A DNA stretch of 16,500 nucleotides, taken from contig CAJNDS010002173.1 of the NCBI GenBank assembly GCA_905221605.1, positions 491,001-507,500 on the forward strand. The letters run 5' to 3'. A program made the translations under genes and the position numbers. The stretch is from Symbiodinium natans. Lineage: Eukaryota > Sar > Dinophyceae > Suessiales > Symbiodiniaceae. Below the pieces are notes generated by a model. That model was not told the origin of the DNA, ran no database searches, and was given only the letters and a program-made list of their open reading frames with translations. Positions 1 through 8,876 of this stretch are shown here, piece by piece. Every line of letters begins with the position of its first letter. The first letter of the stretch is position 1.

Positions 1-40
1 CCTGCTTCAACACGGGTGTCACACACAGGAAGCTTCACCG
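1..40 (+). CDS. possible exon fragment at window edge
   Basis: The window opens in a short stretch that could be the end of an exon, closed by a donor-like GTATGC at 41. An intron from 41 to 95 would end in GGAGCAG and join the much better exon at 96 in phase 0. It is only 40 nt long and its frame cannot be checked upstream, so this is a weak call. Confidence 0.2.
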
Positions 41-95
41 GTATGCCTCTGACTCGCTTGGAGGGGAGGGTGGGGGGCAAGTGTCCCGGGAGCAG

Positions 96-1064
96 CCGAT
101 CCGAGGTTATCGGGTTGGCACCTGCCGGCCGCTGCAGCGGACCTACTTCGAGGTGTGTGTGTGTGTGGGCTGAAAGCCTGTAACCTCTTGAAGCGTTCTC
201 AATCACAGGCCCCAAACCTCTAAGTTTAACGCTGCGCGACCTGCCTCGGCCTGGCCCAATGCAGCTCCCGGGGGTAGGTGAAGACAAGAGGGGGTGGGGG
301 CGGTGGGGGGGGGGGGTTGGGTGGGGGGGGGGGGGGGATTTAGGGAGTTGGGGGCGGAAGGGAGGGGTGGAGTGGGGGGCATAGGGGAGGGGGAGCGATG
401 AGAGCGGTGAGAGAAAACAGCAGAGATTGGTGAGGGGCGGAGTAGGTGGTAGAGGGTAGGCCTGCAGGGGGAGGGATGGCCGACGCAACACCTCTCACCT
501 GCAAAACACCCCAAGACAAGGCCAGATAAACGGCTCCCAGATAAATACCTCAAGCTATTTGGGAGGGATTAGCTGTGAGGAAACCCTCAACTCTGACCCA
601 TACCAACAACGCCACGCCCCGCAGAAGGGGGCGGGGGTTGACCTCTGTTTCAGCCAGAAAATGCGGGGGTGCCTGTTTCACACCCTAGACACCTTCGGCC
701 CGAGGCCTCGGCGGATAGGCCCCTTCTTCCTAGATGTCGGCCATTTAGCTCGGAAGTTTGGAGCTGCCCCAATTCTAGACTCCTCTCTGCAGGTCCGCGC
801 CATCGAGATTGGTCGGGGACTCCATGTGGCCTTCGACGAGGGGAAAGAGGAACTGGGTTTCGCAATTTGAAGCATTTAAAGGTCTGCGCCATGACATGCC
901 CAGCTCGGAAAAGCCCTAGAAGCCCTCTTCCAGGAAGCGGGGCGTGTTGAGATCGTCAACCTGCTGGGCATGGATCAGCATCTGGGCCCTTCCAGCTTTT
1001 CCACCTTCATCTGAGCTCCTTTATGCACACGATGTGGTAACACCAGTCTCGAACTGTGCATTTG
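96..1064 (+). CDS. gene A, partial: four exons of a protein of unknown function
   Basis: Best exons are 96-152, 793-849, 904-972 and 1016-1064. Exon 96-152 follows AG and reads PIRGYRVGTCRPLQRTYFE before a GTGTGT donor. Exon 793-849 follows a good TCCTCTCTGCAG acceptor and reads VRAIEIGRGLHVAFDEGKE. Exon 904-972 (LGKALEALFQEAGRVEIVNL and so on) follows GCCCAG. Exon 1016-1064 (LLYAHDVVTPVSNCAFG) follows a pyrimidine-rich CATCTGAG and ends at a strong GTAAGC donor. The first three junctions are all phase 0. The introns 850-903 and 973-1015 would use GA donors (GAACTG, GATCAG) and are only 54 and 43 nt. A GC donor at 862 is an alternative for the first. No domain is recognised; the second and third exons look helical and soluble. 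The 5' end and the following exons are not resolved. A competing frame across 654-900 is open but has poorer composition. Confidence 0.45.
290..475. repeat. G-rich low-complexity tract inside an intron
   Basis: The plus strand is almost pure purine and strongly G-rich, with runs of 12 or more G around 306-317 and 323-337. It lies inside the proposed 640-nt intron 153-792 of gene A. Several G runs of three or more in close succession could form G-quadruplexes. The proline-rich minus-strand frame here is a by-product of the base bias. A (GT)n run at 153-166 starts the same intron. Confidence 0.8.
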
Positions 1065-2176
1065 GTAAGCTCACATCCGCCGGCTTTGCCTTAGATTCAG
1101 CGAGGCAAGGCCACATCTACACGCCTCTCCCTCCACATGCGACACCGCCCAGCGAAGGGGTGAAGCTGTGGCAGGCGGGGAAAGCAGGGGCAACATTGCT
1201 ACATGGTCAGCCTGCTTGACTGTGCTCTTTGAATCTCCCTGCTAACCTGCCCAAATTCTGAAACATTGAGGATTTAGGAGTTAGGCGCTTTGTGGACAAG
1301 GGTCAGGAAGGGTGCAAAAAGAGTTTCTCTCAGGGTACTCAGGGTCGAAGGCAGCTCGAGGCGAAACTTCCCACTTGGCTCAGCCGTTCTGTCAAAAGCC
1401 GGAACCTCAAAAGCCAAAGGCCCTTACGACCCTTGAACCCAAAAGAGCCCCAAAGCCCGACATCCCAAAAACCTAAAGACTGAAACAGCCCGCCGCAGGG
1501 CTCATTGTCTTGCATTCTAGTAACTTCGGATCCCACGCATGTCATGCTTCGGCTGCCCCAAAATATCTCCACATCCCCCGTTAAAACCCCTGCAGCACTA
1601 AGCCTCATGCAGCGAAGCCCAGGCCCTCAGCTCCGACAGCTGGGCACGCGTGCGGGGTCACTGCTGGGAACCTGCAACTGGATTGACGGCACCGCGGTTT
1701 CAAACAGCTGTTGAAGAGGACGGTGGAGGTTGTCTGGCGACATTTCCAGCTGTGAATCACCAAGTTCTGTGAGCCCTTGAAAAGAACTGGCTTGCTGGTC
1801 CCTACAACTGCTCGAGCGCCGCGCTAATCCTGAAAGCCCCTAGCCCAACACCCAAACCGCGCCAAGGCTTTTTTTCTTGTCCTAAGCCCTGAACCTCCTC
1901 GACGGTTACAAGAAGCGGAATTTTTCAGGTGTAGAGCCGAAGCCCCACTCCCACAAGAAGCCTCCGCACGCCGCGGATCCGTGAAGTACTTCGCATGGAT
2001 GCGCAATGATTAGCCCCAGTTGGGGAGTCCTCTGAGGCCCTAAAATCCACACACCTGCGTAGAGAGACAAAAGAGCCGAGCAGCCAAGGTCGAGATCGAA
2101 GACTTGAGCCTTCCAGGGCATGCTCCCGCGGAGGCCGAGTGCTTGCGAGTACACTGCGTTATGCACATTGTCTGGT
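1065..2176 (+). other. spacer/intron stretch with only weak exon candidates
   Basis: No firm gene is visible. A coding-like stretch from about 1329 to 1395 follows TCTCTCAG and may continue gene A in phase 1. The segment 1405-1485 is degenerate CCCTAAA/CCCGAAA-type repeat, so frames through it are not credible. Between 1756 and 2176 open frames exist on both strands but none has convincing composition or splice sites. Confidence 0.4.
1708..1755 (+). CDS. possible terminal exon of gene A
   Basis: After a TTTCAAACAG acceptor the frame reads LLKRTVEVVWRHFQL and stops at TGA 1753-1755. It is a plausible basic helical C-terminus for the upstream gene, but the linking exons are not established and the stretch is short enough to arise by chance. 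Confidence 0.25.
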   Translation: MLKRTVEVVWRHFQL

Positions 2177-2244
2177 GTTCTTCTTCTTCTTAATCTTCTT
2201 CTTATATTCTTATTATTATGATTATGATTATTATTATTATATTA

Positions 2245-2275
<31 letters not shown>

Positions 2276-2282
2276 ATTATTA

Positions 2283-2334
<52 letters not shown>

Positions 2335-2336
2335 GT
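2177..2336. repeat. (TTC)n then (ATT)n trinucleotide microsatellite
   Basis: A short TTC-rich run (about 2177-2203) passes into an ATT/TTA repeat (about 2208-2336) broken by a few G or missing-base interruptions. It is a sharp AT-only island in otherwise balanced to GC-rich DNA. The tyrosine- or isoleucine-rich frames across it are repeat artefacts. Confidence 0.95.
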
Positions 2337-3797
2337 CATTGTTAATTATTATTGCTCTTGCCTCTATTGCTCAAATGTTCTTGTACTACATCATTCGACA
2401 ATGCTATCTTTTCTTTCGACTAGCCCATTCTTCCATCCTTCGATCGTTCCATTCTTCCATTCCCCTGCTATTCTCTGTGCGGTTTCCGAAAACCAGGTGC
2501 CTTCCTTGGTTATGCTGAGGTGTGCCCGAAACACCAAGGGATCAAACCTTAGAGAGACTGGCCCCCTCCAGGTTCACCAGTGCAGATTCATGTGGGTTTT
2601 GGGGTTCAAGGGGGTTCAGAGTTCAGGGGTTTAAGGGTTCAGAGTTTGGGGCCCCAAATTTAGGGCCTAAGGGTTCAGACTTCTGGGGGCTTGGGTTCAA
2701 GGGGTGATGTGTCAACGTCTCCGAAGCGGTGCCTTCCGAATAAGGATTTTTTGGGTATACTTCTTGGTGGTCTGCGTGCAAAATTGTTGAGCAAAAAGTG
2801 GAACAGCTTCAATACATTCTAATGCATTCAAAATAGCTGTAATTTATCAACTTCATTTAAAAAAACCAGGGTGAAACGATGATGAGTCATTCCGTCGGCC
2901 GCTCTCCTCGTTACCTGTGCCTTTCGGGGCGCTGCTAACTTTCCGCAGAGTTCACAGACCTACAAGCGGGGCAAGCTTCTTAGGTGCTGAGTAGATGTAA
3001 CCTTTAGCAGCTCGTTTCGGGGCATCACAAGGCCGTAAAACCCCACATATGAAAGCTTCATCCACAGGCAGCCCTATACCGCCCTATACCCTAAAACCCA
3101 GAAAACTTAGTCTTTAAGTCACAGAAGCCATCTTTCACGCAGGACGAAGCGGAAACTGAGTCCGCCTCAACCAGCTCCCTACCAAATCATTGGGGGGTTT
3201 CAGGCTTTCGGGCTTTCGGGGTGGGGGTTTATGTAGGGGGTTCGGAGATTCGGACTTCAGGGCTCATTTGTGGGCTTCCAGAATTGAGGGGTACCTGTTT
3301 GAGGTTCCAGCAATCATCGGCATTTGGGGCACCTGAGGTGCCCCTAGTCTAAGGCGGACCCGCTTCTGGATAGTTGACTGTCGGCAGATGTCTGCAGAAG
3401 TTCTGCAAGGCATGGGGGTCTAGATGGCCCTTGAAGGTGAAATCGCAGCAGCCAGCTTTTGGGGCTTCAGGCCTAAGGTGTCCGGCGCACAGAACCCTCA
3501 ACCCTAAACCCTGAACCCTCAACCCTTTAAACCCTCAACCCTAAACCCTAAACCCTCAAGCCTTTAAACCCTAAACCTTAGAATAGGCTTCCCAGACACC
3601 AGGCATCTTGTGTTGGGAAACTTTGACGAGCCATGCCCAGTTCCGGGTTTGCGGGTTTCGGGTTGAACCCTATCCCCCTCCTTGATAAGGGTTTTGGGGT
3701 TCTGTGGGGTTCTAAGATGGGCTTTAGGGCTTCAGGGTTGCTTACCTAGATCACCCCTTTTCCGGGGGCGTGCAGCAACCAGGTTGGGGCTTCCAAG
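2337..3797. other. spacer with degenerate telomere-like repeats, no firm gene
   Basis: The stretch 2586-2706 is degenerate GGTTTAGGG/GGGTTCAGG repeat, 3066-3110 carries CCCTATACC/CCCTAAAACC units, and 3190-3260 is G-rich repeat again. A small exon is possible at 3389-3418 (after GGCAG, reading MSAEVLQGMG, then GTCTAG). Another is possible after CGCAG at 2950. Neither can be tied to neighbours by phase. No tRNA or promoter element was recognised. Confidence 0.5.
3487..3583. repeat. telomere-like array, CCCTAAA orientation
   Basis: Imperfect tandem units of the type CCCTAAA, CCCTCAA, CCCTGAA and CCCTTTAAA make up this block. It matches plant/dinoflagellate-type telomere sequence with substitutions and is internal, with gene-like sequence on both sides. 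Confidence 0.9.
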
Positions 3798-3955
3798 TGA
3801 CCCTCCAGCTGAAGCGTCAGGGCCCGCCCGAGGCAGCGTTGAGGGCCCAGGGCTTGGCGTTCAGATTTGGGGTTGCTTACAGCTTCGGGCTTGGGGCTTA
3901 GGGGCTTAGGGTTTGGGGGTTTAGATTTTAAGGTTTAGGGCTTAGTGAGACGCAG
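3640..3955. repeat. degenerate TTTAGGG-type sequence around exon 3798-3851
   Basis: Units such as GGGTTTCGGG, GGGTTTGGGG, GGCTTAGGG and GGTTTAGGG fill this part, in the opposite orientation to the block at 3487-3583. It flanks the short gene B exon 3798-3851, so the repeat makes up the introns on both sides of that exon. Confidence 0.75.
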
Positions 3956-6867
3956 GGCTTCGGTTGTTCATGGAGTTTCGGCCCCTGCAGGTGAAAGTAA
4001 GAAAGTCCAAGGGATGTAGAGCGACCCCACCCCCCAAAACAGCTCACAGAGGGTTTAGGGTTCTGCAGGAGTTCTGCAACAGTCGGCGCCTACACATACA
4101 CAAAGTTCGCTTCGAAGGTGTAAACTCTGATCCTCTCAGGGTCCATCCCTTTTTGACTCGAAGCCCCGAAACCCAAAACCCATACGTCCCCATTTATGTT
4201 GGCACCAAATCCTCGATCTCGCCGGCCCGGGAGATCTGACGGCCTGACACTGACAGTCGCGCCCTCTTTACGTTCACATGCGTCTTTCCTTGAACATCCC
4301 TCGAACATCCCTCTGCTCTGCAGCCTCAACCCCTCTTGGGTTTAGGGCTCTTAGGGTTTCTGTAGGGTTCAGGGCTCTTAGGGAGCCTGGGAAACCTGAG
4401 TCCGGAAGCGAAGAAAAACTTCGAGAGATCGCAGGTACTGGTCAAGGACCAACTCCCAGAGAAGAATGCCATCGTGTGCTACGACGGTGAGGCGGGTTCT
4501 TCTACGACTTGCAAAAGGAGCCCCAAAGACTAAACCCCCAAAAGGCAAATGCCAAAATGCACGTCCTTGCCGTTTGTGTAATTCTTGGCTTCAGGCTCTC
4601 TAGACCGAGTTCTTGCAAAGAGGTCCTTTCAGCTGTTTCAGGTTTAGTGTGCAAAAACACGTGCAAACCACCGGGCCGATAAAACGTTGTTGGTTTAAGA
4701 AGGTTGGCATGGTGAAGGAGGTGCTGGAGGACAAGTTTGTCTGGAGGACTTTTGCGGATGGCTCCTGCCGTGAGATTGCGCTTGGGGTGCCCTGGCACTG
4801 GCATTGGGGGCACTTTTCGCAGGGCAGAGGCCCCCCCCCCCCCCCCCAAGAAGGGCTGCACGAAGCCGGGTTGATCCGCATGCTAGCAGCCGTCTCGTTC
4901 TTGCTCTCCTGTCAGCCTCCAGAGCATAGACCTGGAACTCTTCTTAAGCCCAAGTTATCCCAAACCCAAACCTTCGAATTCCACCTGTTTTCTTGAGGGT
5001 TTGGCTGCCTTCTAACTCCCCCGCCCAACTATGCTCAAAAGGGTTTCCCCTTTCATTCCCTAGTTGCTGTGGAAACTCGTGCCCTCTATTTTGGCTTGGG
5101 AACTGCCTGGTGGGCTAGGAGGGTTTGCGTGCTTAAGGGGCTTGGGGTTTCATGTGGTTCAAAGTCAGGGCGCCCTTTTCTGGAGGGTCCTCTGTGGCGA
5201 GATAAGAGGCTCCCCATTCTAAAACGGTACCAGAGGGAAGGGCCCTCCCTATTCCAAGGAGGTGTCGGAGTCCAAGCCCCTGACGCTGGCGGATGGCTGC
5301 AGCTATGCTTCCCGTCTTCTTACGGATTGTGCCCCCGCCCCCCCCCCCCGGCCGCCCTATGTTTGAAGAAGTATGTGAGCCCATTTTGAGGCCTTAGAGT
5401 TCAGCATAGGCAACTGCATGCTGAGCCTGCACCGAAAATTCAGAGCATCGATTTTTTTTCTGTGCCAAGCGGTGCAGCCGCGTCGTTGGACCGCACGCGC
5501 CCCGCTCTTTCAAGAGGGTGTCAGCTCCTTCAACTGCGGACCAAAAAGTGGTTGCCATATGAAATACATGTGTCGTTAATCCATCGACTCGACTCGAAGG
5601 AAGTCCAGTGCAGACTCGAGAAGTGTTCTCCATGTGACGGTGGCATTGCCCTGAAACTGGCGGGGTTTGGAGTAGCCTTCTGCATGATTTGCTTTCGCCA
5701 CCTTAGCCGATGTTGCGAAACCTCCCAGCGCCAGGGGCCTGCACATGTAGCCTTGGTGATCAGATGTCACATCGGAAGTATCTAATGGTTTCGCCTACAA
5801 CCGTAAACCCCACCCCGCAAACTTCTGGAGCCCATAACATCCCAGATTTGTCCAGGTTCTCATCTCTCACATGGACTCCTCCGAGGTAGCCTTCTACATC
5901 GATGCTGAGGCAATTGGCTTCGTGCGCTCATTGTGTGTGTCAGTGTTTGAGAACTGACAGGCAAGACCGTGATGTTTAAGCACAAGCTTTTTGCTATGTG
6001 CACAGGTGTAAATGTGCATATCTCATGCTAAACAGCATTTCGTGATCTTCGGGCCTGTGCTGGCTAAGGGGCTTCGGGCATTGGCGTCAGTCTGTTCAGA
6101 GCTTTTGGGGGCTCCGGGGTTTGAGTTGAGGCTTGCGCCTGGTCTGTTCACGCCCAGGGCATGATCTTCGACATGAACGAGGAAGAGTGCGGGAAGCTTC
6201 CATTCTACGAAGATCTCCGTCAGCAAGTTCAACCCGAAACGCTTTCTCTGCTTTTTACCTAAGTTTCCTGAACTCTAAGCCCTCACATCGCGGGAACCCT
6301 GCCCCCCCTCCCACCCCCAACCCTGCGCCGAGCCTCACCAAAGTCTGGCACGTTCAGCCATGGCCCTGGACCAAGCCCTCAATGACTCTGACGCAACCAT
6401 CATCAATGAAGAGCCCTTTATGATACCCCGATAAGTCGCCCCAAGAGTTTTGAGGAAGGCCATGGGATGCCAAAGCCCGGAATCTTAAACGACTCTTCAG
6501 CTCCCAAGCCCGCAGCCTTAAGCCCTCCAGGGTTTAGGGATGTTGAGGGTTCAGGGGTTAGGGTTCAAGGTTCAGGGTTTATGGGCCCAGGTTCAGGTTT
6601 TAGGGTTCAGGGTTCAAGGGCTCGAAGCGCTAACCCGTCACGCCCAAAGCAAGGATGGCAAGCCCCTGCTTGCCAACTACTTGCTGAACTCGGCCTGTAG
6701 CATCTTGGGCACGCGAGATCACCAGGCAGGACCGTGAGTGGGCTGTCGGGTTTAGGGTTGGGGGGGGCCTAAACCCTAAAACCCCTAAAACACTCTAAAA
6801 CCCTACGGTGCTTTAAAGTTCTCCGGAGCCAAGTTGGGAGATGATCTCCAAAGTGGACGAAAGCTAG
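3798..6867 (+). CDS. gene B: about 12-exon gene of unknown function, 3' end complete
   Basis: Phase-consistent exons: 3798-3851, 3956-3990, 4069-4117, 4373-4486, 4623-4823, 5236-5330, 5525-5671, 5856-5936, 6158-6218, 6358 to about 6412-6430, 6650-6733 and 6834-6867. Representative readings are EFCNSRRLHIHKVRFEG (4069), SPEAKKNFERSQVLVKDQ (4373), YSKEVSESKPLTLADGCSYA (5236), VLISHMDSSEVAFYIDAEAI (5856), GMIFDMNEEECGKLPFYEDL (6158) and WEMISKVDES then TAG (6834). Donors are mostly GT (GTGAGG 4487, GTAGCC 5672, GTGAGT 6734). GC donors fit best at 3852, 4824 and 5331. The product would be at least 330 residues, soluble and charged; ATG 3970 is the first plausible start, but exon 3798 may lie upstream of it in frame. 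No family is recognised. Exon 5525 reads HRLDSKEV and LKLAGFG, faintly like kinase loops, but the next exon does not support a kinase. The donor after exon 6358 is unresolved. Confidence 0.5.
4831..4847. repeat. poly-C tract
   Basis: Seventeen consecutive C directly follow the proposed end of the gene B exon 4623-4823, inside the next intron. Similar C or G homopolymers recur through the window, including a broken C run at 5332-5349 in the following intron. Confidence 0.95.
6528..6612. repeat. telomere-like repeat, TTTAGGG orientation, in an intron of gene B
   Basis: GGGTTTAGGG, GGGTTCAGGG and GGGTTCAAGG units fill the 3' half of the intron before exon 6650-6733. Frames read through it are repeat artefacts. 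Confidence 0.8.
6748..6812. repeat. telomere-like inverted repeat in the last intron of gene B
   Basis: The 100-nt intron 6734-6833 begins GTGAGT, then carries GGGTTTAGG at 6748-6756, a G-rich loop, and its exact complement CCTAAACCC at 6768-6776. This is a perfect 9-bp stem with an 11-nt loop. CCCTAAAA-type units continue to about 6812. The repeat therefore flips strand inside one intron. Confidence 0.8.
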
Positions 6868-8095
6868 GGGAACATCCGCATGTACGTTGGGACCTTCAGA
6901 GCTGCTTCGTGCCACTGCTTCTCCTGTGATCGCAGAATTGCGATGGTCTCTCCTTCGGTGCTCCTTAAGGCTTCAAGTTGCGGTGGATAGCAGCATCGGC
7001 CGAGAGACCCATCTTGAAGATCACAGGCCAGGATGATAAAACGGGCAGTAGAACTGTAACAGGCCGCGACGTGGCGGTCCAGCTTCTTCGTGACCAGAGG
7101 CCAGCACTCTGCGAAGCTTTCTGCTCAAGGAAAGCACCGCGAGCCGGCAACCTTTGGTGACAAGAGCAAGGCCACGTACTTCTATGCTGCAGTGAGTTGC
7201 AGACTGCGAGATGTCGGCCACATCGAATGGTATGTTTGGTATGTTTGGTTTGTTTTTTGTCGCCTTCCTTTGCGTGACCACAACACCATCCATCTTGGCA
7301 TGTCTGATGCGCGTCCTCTCCTTCAGAGATGTGGGGAGGCATGCAATGGCGCCGTCTTCGCATTCGCAAGTTTGGCAGTGAACCAGGTTCGGCTTCACAA
7401 CATTGAGTGGCTTTTTTGCCTCTGACAGGCTGCCGAGCCATTCGCTGCAAAGTGTGTCAGTGGTGACCGTGCCCGCGAGTGCCATGCGCGTGCGGTCAGC
7501 ATACTCTGCTGTGGCAGGCGGATGCCATGGCAAGTTTGGGTTAAAGGATGTTTGGTTTTCTTTGCGGTTCGGGGCTCAAGGACGCTTCATGTGGCCAAGG
7601 TTGAAAGTTTAGGGGGTAAGTCCAATACTAAAGCGCCAACTTGCCCCCCTGTGCGCACGCATGCAGACGTTTGTGCGGAACATGGGCGCCATGACATCCG
7701 GCTGAAGTTTCAAGCCCATCAAGTCTCAGACACGCAGACAAGCAGTCAGTGACTGTATTCGGGTTCCCCGCCCTGCCACATCTCGGCTGCCAGCCACCTG
7801 TTACTCCTACGTCGCAGACACAACTGGCTCCGGGTTTCGCAGAGTGCTGCCCAAGGAAAGCCGCCACGACCTTCGCGAAGCAATGCTGTCTCGCAGCTTC
7901 ATGTATTCTTACGGTGTTGTTGGGCTGCGACAACACAAATCGCAGCTCGTTCAACTCATTGTTCAGGACTCGGTCCGAGGCAAGCTCATGTAGCACAATG
8001 GCAATGCCTCGCACAAACGGATGCAAATCAGTATTGCGGAGATCCCAAGCCCGAACTTGCAACCATGTATCCGTGCCAGCGTCCTTGCCAACTTC
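6864..8095 (-). CDS. gene C: minus-strand multi-exon locus of unknown function
   Basis: Four coding-like blocks read on the minus strand. The block from 8095 down to about 7760 reads TWLQVRAWDLRNTDLHPFV and later RIHEAARQHCFAKVVAAFLG. The block from about 7712 to 7609 reads LKLQPDVMAPMFRTNVCMRA and runs to a stop. The block from about 7527 to 7152 includes SEWLGSLSEAKKPLNVVKPN and CQTCECEDGAIACL. The block 7120-6864 reads ESFAECWPLVTKKLDRHVAA and ends MRMFP then TAG (6866-6864). The last two join in phase by a GT-AG gap of 31 nt (7151-7121), which is very short and could instead mark a frameshift. The CxCxC cluster might bind metal, but no domain is recognised. Plus-strand frames over the same DNA are also open, so strand choice rests on composition and on the length of open frame (about 155 and 170 codons). 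The stop codon overlaps that of gene B. Confidence 0.38.
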
Positions 8096-8098
8096 TCA

Positions 8099-8195
8099 AA
8101 CCCCCGGTGTACTCGCTGCCCGCGAGGGTTTTTGAGGTAGCGTCGCAAGCCTCTCCGCGGGGGCCTTCTGGGCAATCTTAAGCAGGTGCCGAAAA
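8099..8195 (-). pseudogene. upstream coding-like segment of gene C, cut off by an in-frame TGA
   Basis: Reading toward lower coordinates, the same frame as the first gene C block gives HLLKIAQKAPAERLATLPQK and continues to TGA at 8098-8096, immediately before that block. It may be an earlier exon with an unrecognised junction, or a sign that the locus is decaying. Too short to decide. Confidence 0.25.
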
Positions 8196-8217
8196 CAACC
8201 CTTCCCTTTTGCGCAAA

Positions 8218-8262
8218 AAAACTCTAAACCCTAAGCCCTAAACCCTAAACCCTACACCCTCG
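8218..8262. repeat. CCCTAAA telomere-like block
   Basis: Near-perfect units (CTCTAAACCCTAAGCCCTAA, then two CCCTAAA and one CCCTACA) sit just upstream of the minus-strand locus. Degenerate units in the opposite orientation follow at 8343-8395 and 8500-8541. Confidence 0.9.
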
Positions 8263-8413
8263 AAATGCGGGAGGCAGCGGACAGCCCCGGACCTGCCGAC
8301 CAGAGCCTTCTGGCTCTCTTTCGACAGGGCATCTCCCGCTGCAAGCGCTTTTGGGGGGTTGAAACGGTTTAGGGCTTTTTTCGGATTTTGGTTGGGATGT
8401 TCACCCTTTTTTG

Positions 8414-8473
8414 CTAACAGTCCTCAATCGGGATTCTAGTACCCCTATTGTAATCCCGATATTGGACTGTTGG
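8414..8473. repeat. 60-nt foldback (hairpin) element
   Basis: Arms 8414-8435 and 8452-8473 are reverse complements over 22 nt, with one G-T pair and three adjacent mismatches in the middle (19 of 22 positions paired). The outer helix pairs TAACAGTCC with GGACTGTTG and the inner helix pairs AATCGGGATT with AATCCCGAT. The loop is 16 nt (8436-8451). It lies in the divergent spacer between genes C and D. It could be a small foldback/MITE-like element, a structured RNA or a regulatory palindrome. No long U run follows, so a bacterial-type terminator is not supported. Confidence 0.85.
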
Positions 8474-8541
8474 TACGAGGGCCACAAGGGGGAATGTCCC
8501 AAGGCTTATAGGGCTTTAGGGCTTCAGGGGTTAGGTGATTA

Positions 8542-8555
8542 GGGGGGGGGGGGGG
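8542..8555. repeat. poly-G tract
   Basis: Fourteen G in a row follow a GGGCTTTAGGGC-type degenerate telomere-like stretch. Between here and 8876 no convincing gene was seen: the minus-strand open frame over 8569-8937 runs into the telomere-like array and has poor composition. Confidence 0.95.
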
Positions 8556-8876
8556 ATTCAGGTTCCGATCAGGGGACTTCTAAGATTTTTACGGGCTTTG
8601 GCTGGTTGCGACTAGGAAAAAGGCTCCTCTTGCAGACTTGTTGTTGAAAGGGGGTACTATTGAGAAAAGTGTACCTGGAATTTGGGGTACAGCCGCTGTA
8701 CATGGGATCTTGTTCGCCTACTTGGGCGATTGCTTTAGGTTGTCTTGTGAAGGGGAAGGTTCTTTGAACAAACAGGGGCCAACACGAACCTGACCCCCTC
8801 ACCCAGGCTCGAGGTCTAGAGCCCCCGACCTCCAAATTTTCATCCCTCAACCCGAAGACCCCACAGCCCTGATGCG

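Noticed and set aside
203-553. Proline-rich minus-strand protein
   Set aside because: It is a translation of the complement of a G-rich intronic tract, with no splice or start support.
2139-2634. Tyrosine/isoleucine-rich membrane-like proteins
   Set aside because: These are translations of the (ATT)n microsatellite.
5525-5671. Kinase catalytic loop and GFG (CASK-like) motif
   Set aside because: HRLDSKEV and LKLAGFG are reminiscent, but spacing is too long, the catalytic Asp and Asn are missing, and the in-phase next exon lacks an activation segment or APE motif.
6978-7160. Plus-strand exon in the antisense of gene C (GRDVAVQLLRDQRPALCEAF)
   Set aside because: It is protein-like, but the minus-strand frame is longer, has better codon use and links to neighbouring minus blocks. 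Kept as the main alternative rather than annotated.
7749-8135. Plus-strand 128-codon frame
   Set aside because: It is antisense to the best minus-strand block; its composition is poorer and it has no fitting splice sites.
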